Shown piece by piece: positions 57,703-64,000 of a stretch of DNA of 64,000 bases (position 1 is its first letter; every line of letters begins with the position of its first letter). The position numbers and the translations under genes are program-made. Location of the stretch: positions 930,001 to 994,000 of the forward strand of contig CADCXC010000004.1 of the NCBI GenBank assembly GCA_902806595.1, in the 5' to 3' direction. The stretch is from Pyrenopolyporus hunteri. Its lineage: Eukaryota > Ascomycota > Sordariomycetes > Xylariales > Hypoxylaceae. The notes under the pieces were generated by a model that ran no database searches, was not told the DNA's origin, and saw only the letters and a list, made by a program, of their open reading frames with translations.

Positions 57703-60700
57703 CTATTCGTCCTTGTCGCTCTCCGCTTTGGAGTCGTGCTGCTTCTTCCATTCGCAGATCTTGCATCGATTCGCCTGTTCCCGGTCCAGGTTGGGGAAGA
57801 CGAGCTCGAAAATTTCGCTGTACCAGCTGGCTGGACGGCCCTCGAGACCTTCCTTGATGTTCTGCACGAAAATGTTAGCCCGAACCGTCACACTGGACCG
57901 TCGTTTTCAGCTAGTTAGATTACCCACCTCTGGAAGCTCTAGCCAGTCGGACATATTGTCCTCTGGGAAGATGATCATCTTGCAACCAGCCCGCCTTGCC
58001 GCAACCGTCTTCTCCCGCAGGCCCCCTATCCTAAGCACCTTGCCAGTCAGGGTAAGCTCCCCGGTCATGGCGATCGTGGGGTCTACTGGCGTGTCCAACG
58101 CCAATGATAGGAGCGATGTCGCCATGGTTATGCCAGCCGATGGACCGTCCTTCTGCACCGCCCCTTCTGGCACGTGCAGGTGAATCTTAGCTTTATCGAA
58201 GAAGTGGTTATCAGAGAATTCCTTCGCCATGAATGACTTGGCGAAGGAATAGGCAATCGTGGAGGATTCCTTCATCACCGTCTTCAGGTTACCCGTGATT
58301 TCGAGCCCCGGGCGACTGCTAGGCCTCAGGGCGGACTGGAGAATGGATTCTATGTACATGGCAGAACCACCCAATTGGGTCCACGCAAGACCCATCGTAA
58401 CGCCGGGTGGCGTCACGTCGTATAGACGGTCAGAGGTAAATATAGGCGGGCCGACGTAGTCCTTGAGATTGTCCTTATTTATCTCAATATGAACCGAGTC
58501 AGGCACCTTCAAGGGTACGCGCGGCGTTTCCGTGGTCTCTTTCTCGGATGCCTGGGGAGCAGTTGGGTCGGGGTTTTCCTTCTCCTTCTCCTTCTCTTTC
58601 TCCGATTGCTCCATGGCTGCCTTTCCATCGTTCGTTAGAGCCGCCGACTCGGGTAGGGCGTCCTCCCCGAGTTGTTGAATAATCTTTAGGGCTGCCTTTC
58701 GATAGACCTTCTCGATCTGCTTCTTCAAGTTCCGAACGCCCGATTCGCGGCAGTACGATTTAATCAACTCGTCGATCGCATCGTCTGTTAGAGCGACGTC
58801 TGCGTCTTTCAAGCCAGCCAGGTCTTTGGCTGCTGGGGCAAGATACCGGTCCGCAATCGCTCGCTTCTCGTCCGACACGTACCCGGAAAGTCTGATAACC
58901 TCCATACGGTCCAGGAGAGGCCTCGGGATGGTGTCAGTCATGTTTGCTGTACAGACGAATAGAACTTTGGAGAGGTCGACGGGAACATCCATGTAGTGAT
59001 CTAGAAAAGAGTTGTTCTGCTCGGGGTCGAGCAGCTCTAGGAGAGCTGACGACGGGTCGCCTTGATAGCCTCGGCCAATCTTGTCGACTTCGTCAATCAA
59101 TATCAGAGGATTTACAGTCTGGCACTTCTTCAAGGCTTGAATGACTCGCCCGGGAAGAGCGCCGACGTACGTCCGCCGGTGACCTTTGATTTCAGCCACG
59201 TCCGTAAGACCACCCACGCTAAATCTGTAGTATTCTCGGTTTAGGGCTCTGGCGATCGACTTGCCGATACTCGTCTTGCCAACACCAGGGGGTCCCACGA
59301 AACACAAGATTTTGCCTTCGACGGTACCACGGAGCTTGCCGACGGCGATAAACTCCAAGATGCGATCCTTGACGTCTTTCAGTCCGTAGTGGTCCTCATC
59401 TAGTACCTTCATCGCGTTTTGTATCCCGAAATTCTCTGCGCTTCGCTGTCCCCACGGGATTTGCGTCAACCAGTCCAAATAATTCCTCGTTACGTTGAAC
59501 TCGGAGGCGACCGGTTCGAGATGAGCGAGCTTATTAATTTCGTCATCGAACACCTTCCGGACACCTTCGGGCATTGCTAACTTATCGGCTCTCTCCTTGA
59601 ACGTTTCGATGAGTTTATCCTTGCCATCAGACTCGATGCCCAGCTCGCGGCGGATCCCTTTCATCTGCTCCATTAGCCAGTATTCCCGTTGCCGCTTCGT
59701 AATCTTCTGTTCTACGTCCTTGGTGATCTTAGACTGAAGCTGCGCATTCATGAGTTCTTTCTTTAATACGACCAGGGCCTTCTGCATCCGCTCCTCGACA
59801 TTCAAACTAGCAAGAACTTCCTGTAGCTCTGCGGGCTCACCAGCGGATACCGCCGCCGCAAAATCGGCCAGCTTTGCCGGTTCTGCCATGACGTTTCCTG
59901 TAGACTGACTCATAGAGAATGTCGATATCTGATCCCTAAATAAGCTGTTCATCGAGGCGACCTCCTTGAAGACGTTTACGATTTCATTTGTTACCGCTCG
60001 GATGACGGGGCTCTTGGGATCGTAAGGCTCTTCAGATAGGTTCTCTACATTTACAAGGCTGACGGGATACTTCCGTAGGAATGATGTCGGCTCATATTTC
60101 TCGGCCGTGGTATCGGACTTTGGAGCTATGGCGCTCTCCTCGAAGCTCGCGACCACGTCGCCCTTCTTCTCCTGCGGCGGCTCCTCCTCCGCCTTGACGG
60201 GTATCGGTTCGGGCGTAGGCTCGGATTCAGAATCTGCCTTCTTGGGCTCGGCGGTGTTAGGGGGTATGAGGGTGGATAGCTTTATCCGGCGATGGGGGTA
60301 TAGGATAGCTGTGAGACTGTTTGTTTCGCCGTGTACTGGGAACGCGCTCGTGACCTGCGCAAAAACGCCGGTGTCGTAGACATCGGACGGGTCTCTGATT
60401 ATGTCCTCGTCGGCGTTCTCATCCTTGAATAAGAATGCGCCTACGTAAGGTTGGCCCCGCTTAATCATTTCCATTATGGCGGCAGAGACGTTCGGGTCCT
60501 TAATCGTGATCGCCTTGTAGAATCCGGGGAACAGAGGCCGCTTTGCTATTGGTATGGCCATGACCTGAGGATATACGTCGGGTACGACGGGTTTCTGCAG
60601 GGCCTTGTCGGCTCCCGACTTGCGACCTCTTCGACCTCCTCCCTCTCCAGGCGAGTCATTACCTGAACCGGAGGATGCGCCTCCGGCTGCACTGCTTGCC

Positions 60701-61104
60701 TTGCCATCCTGCGATTCCCCTTGGCCCTGGTTCTTACCGGACGGCGGAGTGTCCGCGTTGGAGCTTTTTGCCTCGCTCACCTCGTCTCTGGACGGCTCAG
60801 ACTTCTTCTCTAAGTTCGCTTTCGCCTCTTCCTCCGACAGCGGTTCTACAGACCCATTGAAGAAGTCGTTGTCTTTGTCTTTCTTCTCTTTCCTCCTGAT
60901 GGACGAGGTAGAGAAGCTTGTCCTTAATAAAGCGTTGCGTCTCGAGGCTGTCGTCGATCTCGAGCACGCGATCGTTGTTTCGGTCGGCCGAGTCGGATTA
61001 CTTATTGAGTAGTAACGTGATGCTAGGGTTGGTCTGAGCCTCGACGCAAAGCTGGAAGAACCCCTCACGGCGAGTTGCCGTGACAGGTGTTGTCGGCACA
61101 GCAT
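57703..61104 (-). CDS. PIM1: Mitochondrial Lon protease (Pim1)
   Basis: Two exons, 57928-61104 and 57703-57861, 1111 aa. The start is ATG 61104 (MLCRQHLSRQLAVRGSSSF), the first methionine in frame and the head of an Arg/Ser-rich mitochondrial presequence. The order is the Lon N-terminal substrate domain (about 190-520), with Glu/Lys-rich insertions, then the AAA+ module with Walker A GPPGVGKTSIGKSIARALNR (about 602) and Walker B LILIDEVDKIG, then the S16 protease with PEGAVQKDGPSAGITMATSL (catalytic Ser near 988) and LTGKVLRIGGLREKTVAARR (catalytic Lys near 1021). It degrades damaged matrix proteins and binds mtDNA. The last exon adds a 52-residue tail ending KKQHDSKAESDKDE. A Glu/Lys/Pro-rich insertion (EKEKEKENPDPTAPQ) lies between the AAA+ and protease parts. 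All catalytic residues are intact. Confidence 0.96.
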
Positions 61105-62768
61105 TGTCGGGGAAGTCTTTTGAGAGTAAGAAAATTTCGTCGAGGCGGCGGTGGCAGAACCGGGGGAGGGGAGATCCGGAGCTTTGGTACAATACAATAC
61201 AGAGGGGTGCAACTCGCACCGAGGCCCGTGGTTTTACCTAGAATAGGGAAAAGGAAAAAAAGAGAATTAAAGGGTAAGAATTACAGAAATTACGGCGATA
61301 AGGCTTCGGAAGGAGGAAGCCCATTGCCCTTCGCCCCGCGAAAAATTCTATACAGCTTCAACGATCGCCTTAGTAATTTGATTTAGAGCTCGAACAGATT
61401 TCAGCGTAATACATCATCGCTTGCTAAGCTTGCCGGCTGTCGAGCCACCCGTAACGGAAGCTAAGCCATCGCCCAAGTGGGTTAACAGCCAGCGCCCCAG
61501 CGACCGCTAGAAGATACTATGGGGTCCGGTTTACGTAATCTAGCGTATACCCCTTACATCGATATCAGGACTCGATAGCCTCTAACGTCTTAATTGATTA
61601 GCCTCGTTTTGTACATACATATACATTATTATCTCTCTGAGGTGTTGGCGTTGAAGAGACTGACAGAATACCTCGAACATGCAAATCGTAGCCGAGGTAA
61701 ACGTTTCGAACTCTTTAATATTACACTTTGGTTACGGCCCTCGTGTCGATGTGTATATGGCCCATATAAGGAACTATAGAGAGTTTTCTCTTTCGTTCGT
61801 TCTTTCTAAACTATTGAACTATATATATATCTATCCTAACTGAGCACAGATATCGCTTTCAAAGGGTTCTACACATGCTAGAAATATCCGCCAGCTGCAT
61901 AATAGTTTTGACAGCCGCTTTGCCAGCTGTTCTGCTTCGGAGCAAGCACCACTATACGGATTACTCTATGCACTAAATTTCAATAATACCCGCTAAGTTG
62001 TGGGGGTTATTGGACGTTTAGCGTTAGATAATCACTAGTCCTGATGCCTTTTTAAGAATACGCCAACTGATGCTGCACTGGCAAAATAACATTACAACTG
62101 GCGGATTTTCTTAAGGAGTAACCTATGGTCCTTCGTCTCTCACTACGGGATATCGCTTTTAAAGGTTCTATCCATCTTGAAGTCTGCGTATAAATTTCCA
62201 TATAGATGATAATAGACCGAAAACTGTGTACTTTTCCATATTTGACTATGTTTCTGGATAGGAAGGGATAGCAGGTCTTAGTCGAAGGCTTATAACAATA
62301 CCAAGAAACCCATATCTGATGAAGAATCATGATGGACTTTCATACTTTAGACTAAATAGTCAACGACCCTCGCACCGTTTCTTGAGTCTCATTGAGTCAA
62401 AGCTAAACCATTATCATAACACAACGTCAGAGACCCTTTTGAAATACCAACACACCTCGAGTGCTCTCGAGATGCAAGGTAAAACGCATTAACACTAAAT
62501 TACTTTAACGCCTTAGCCCTCCCGAGCCCCTGCTTTGCTCCTTTTTCCGATTTTTGATGCCGCCAGTCCATGCTTCAGTCCACGCTTCACCTAAACTCCA
62601 TTCATAAACCCGTCGACTTCAGTTAACTCGTGGCCCGTCCCCCGCCTGAACTCCTCGCCCGATGCCACGGGACAAATTAAGAATCACCGATCGCTGAGCG
62701 CAACGCCAGCGCTACTAACCTTAACCTTAACCATACCATAAGAGCGCCCCAACGCAAATCGAACCCCT
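61105..62768. other. Upstream region of PIM1 / 3' region of the next gene
   Basis: No gene is supported. The PIM1 promoter is in the first few hundred bases. A diverged inverted repeat (61886-61914 with 62078-62106) and a diverged direct repeat (61849-61880 with 62149-62179) suggest an old element. Confidence 0.5.
61886..62106. repeat. Diverged inverted repeat, possible decayed element
   Basis: ATCCGCCAGCTG at 61886 has its 11-of-12 reverse complement at 62095-62106; further inside, TTTTGACAG pairs with CTGGCAAAA. The interior (about 160 bp) has no coding capacity. Confidence 0.4.
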
Positions 62769-64000
62769 TCACGCGAACGAGCGCGGAACCCCCTTGCCCC
62801 CATTAAACTTCTCGCGTTCCAGGCGTATCATCTCCAGCGCCGCCTTCTTGTCGTCCTCCGCGACCTCGGCCATCGCCTTCGCGATCTTACCCATGATCCC
62901 GTCGAGCTCCGCCTGGAGGTCCGATACCCGATCCTGAGCCTCATCCTGAACCCGAACCCGGCCCTGCCCCTGGTGTCCTATAGTCCAAACATGGCAGATG
63001 CGACACCCGGCCTCGGCCTCGGGCGCGTCGGGGCCGGACCTGCACTTCCACCAGCCGCCGTGGCGCTGGCGGTGCGGCTGCGCCCACTTGCGGCTGGGGT
63101 TGTGCCAGTGCTTTTCCCACTGGGGGCGCGTCTCGTCTATTTCCTTGCGCAGGGCGCCGATGAAGCGCAGGAGGCTGGCCCACCGCGCGGCTTCGGTGCG
63201 GCCCTCGAGGGGCAGTGTTAGCTCCCGTAGTCGGCCGAACCAATCTGGGATATGCGCGTCGTAGCGTGGGGTCGAGAGCGTTTCGAAGAGGAACGGCGCC
63301 CCGGGCACGGGGATGCGGGGGCGCGGTGGGCCGGCTCGGGGAATGATGGGTAGGGAGGGGGGCAGAGGGTGGTGGGGGTCCCGGACGTTCTCGTACCCAG
63401 CCGCGACGGCCTCGTCGAAGGGGATGCGGGATAGCTGGGGCGGCGACCCGATGAAGTAGAGTTGGTTGTCCTTGGGCAGGTAGGGGTTGGAGGAGGTCGC
63501 CGATCCATCCGATCCTAGTAAGCGCTCGACTTTTGATACCTTCTTTCCTGGCTTTTGATAGAGGGCTTCTGAAGCTCGGCGACAGACCGATGCATGGGCT
63601 TCACAAGCCTCCATGTTTACGAAGGCGGCGTACGTCTGTTGGATCTCTCTGTTGATTGCTTGGTCTTTGTCGGTGATCATCGTATCACCGTCGGCCACCG
63701 TGTTGGTTTTTGTCTGCTCGTTGTTTGCGCTTTCTTGACCCGATTCCCTCTCGTCGTTTACCACTTCCATCCATTCTCGGAGAGCTGTAGATTGTTTGAT
63801 GTGCTCATCTGTGAGCTCCTCGATGTCTCGTAACCCTTTTCCCGACGATGGTGCAGGGTCTGATAAGTCAAATCTGGGTACAACAAGCGGTGGGTATGAA
63901 GTCCAACCGATTAAACTTGGTGCATTCAACTTAGGCGGCTCCAGAGGTTGGGCTGTACTGGAAGAAGGAGAGTTAGAAGAGTAGCATGTAGCGCTACTCG
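62769..64000 (-). CDS. Uncharacterised protein, 5' end beyond the window
   Basis: A frame open from the right-hand edge (64000) to a stop at 62769-62771, at least 410 codons. I recognise no catalytic domain. The N-terminal visible part is Ser/Pro-rich. Middle sequence includes TYAAFVNMEACEAHASVCRR, DNQLYFIGSPPQLSRIPFDE and PDWFGRLRELTLPLEGRTEA. A Cys/His/Trp-rich part (WWKCRSGPDAPEAEAGCRIC) has CRxC-like spacing that might bind zinc but is too sparse to call. A predicted coiled coil or helical stretch near the C-terminus (DLQAELDGIMGKIAKAMAEV) is rich in Ala, Glu and Lys. The first visible ATG-encoded Met is internal, so the true start, and perhaps an intron near a TTCCAG at about 63958, lie upstream. 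Confidence 0.7.
   Translation of the reverse strand, partial: SSATCYSSNSPSSSTAQPLEPPKLNAPSLIGWTSYPPLVVPRFDLSDPAPSSGKGLRDIEELTDEHIKQSTALREWMEVVNDERESGQESANNEQTKTNTVADGDTMITDKDQAINREIQQTYAAFVNMEACEAHASVCRRASEALYQKPGKKVSKVERLLGSDGSATSSNPYLPKDNQLYFIGSPPQLSRIPFDEAVAAGYENVRDPHHPLPPSLPIIPRAGPPRPRIPVPGAPFLFETLSTPRYDAHIPDWFGRLRELTLPLEGRTEAARWASLLRFIGALRKEIDETRPQWEKHWHNPSRKWAQPHRQRHGGWWKCRSGPDAPEAEAGCRICHVWTIGHQGQGRVRVQDEAQDRVSDLQAELDGIMGKIAKAMAEVAEDDKKAALEMIRLEREKFNGGKGVPRSFA

Noticed and set aside
1..64000. CRISPR arrays, prophage or bacterial operons
   Set aside because: The gene families, introns and spacing are those of a fungal nuclear genome; no spaced direct-repeat array is present.

Overview
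This is nuclear DNA from a filamentous ascomycete (Pezizomycotina, most likely Sordariomycetes). The genes have short introns of about 45-100 nt with GTRNGT donors. The families include types typical of moulds: a Zn2Cys6 regulator with a Fungal_trans_2-type C-terminal region, a LaeA-like methyltransferase and an Ole1 desaturase fused to cytochrome b5. Intergenic DNA is filled with palindromic TACCTAGGTA-type words. No organism name can be fixed from sequence alone.

Layout. 1-5.1 kb: DDI1 (+) and RRP8 (-), convergent. 5.1-8.5 kb: no supported gene. 8.6-11.7 kb: six-exon Zn2Cys6 transcription factor (+). 12.2-13.3 kb: PUP2, proteasome alpha-5 (-), with a 13-nt micro-exon. 14.1-17.0 kb: GCP2/Spc97 (+). 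17.8-18.6 kb: AIM41 (-). 21.1-22.9 kb: a methyltransferase gene (-) cut into at least nine small exons, so no single open frame reveals it. 23-30 kb: gene-poor, with one terminal-inverted-repeat element at 28.65-29.21 kb. 30.1-32.5 kb: LSB6, type II PI 4-kinase (-). 34.7-35.2 kb: a small Arg/Ser-rich protein (+). 37.0-40.5 kb: RAD5/HLTF-like SNF2-RING helicase (+). 42.05-42.27 kb: a small cysteine-rich, metallothionein-like protein (-), with a 271-bp MITE inserted 26 bp upstream of its start codon. 43.9-45.4 kb: OLE1 delta-9 desaturase (-). 45.4-49.6 kb: no gene supported. 49.6-52.4 kb: kinase-like protein with a degenerate DFG motif (-). 52.4-57.7 kb: no gene supported, many simple repeats. 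57.7-61.1 kb: PIM1, mitochondrial Lon (-). 62.8-64.0 kb: the 3' part of an uncharacterised gene (-) that runs off the window.

Most genes are housekeeping: ubiquitin/proteasome (DDI1, PUP2), ribosome (RRP8), cytoskeleton (GCP2), mitochondrial quality control (AIM41, PIM1), lipids (LSB6, OLE1) and DNA repair (SNF2-RING). They are unrelated singletons and do not form a pathway. The accessory interest lies in the intron-rich methyltransferase, the two inverted-repeat elements, the cysteine-rich gene with its promoter insertion, and several unusual exon structures. No novel multi-gene system was found.
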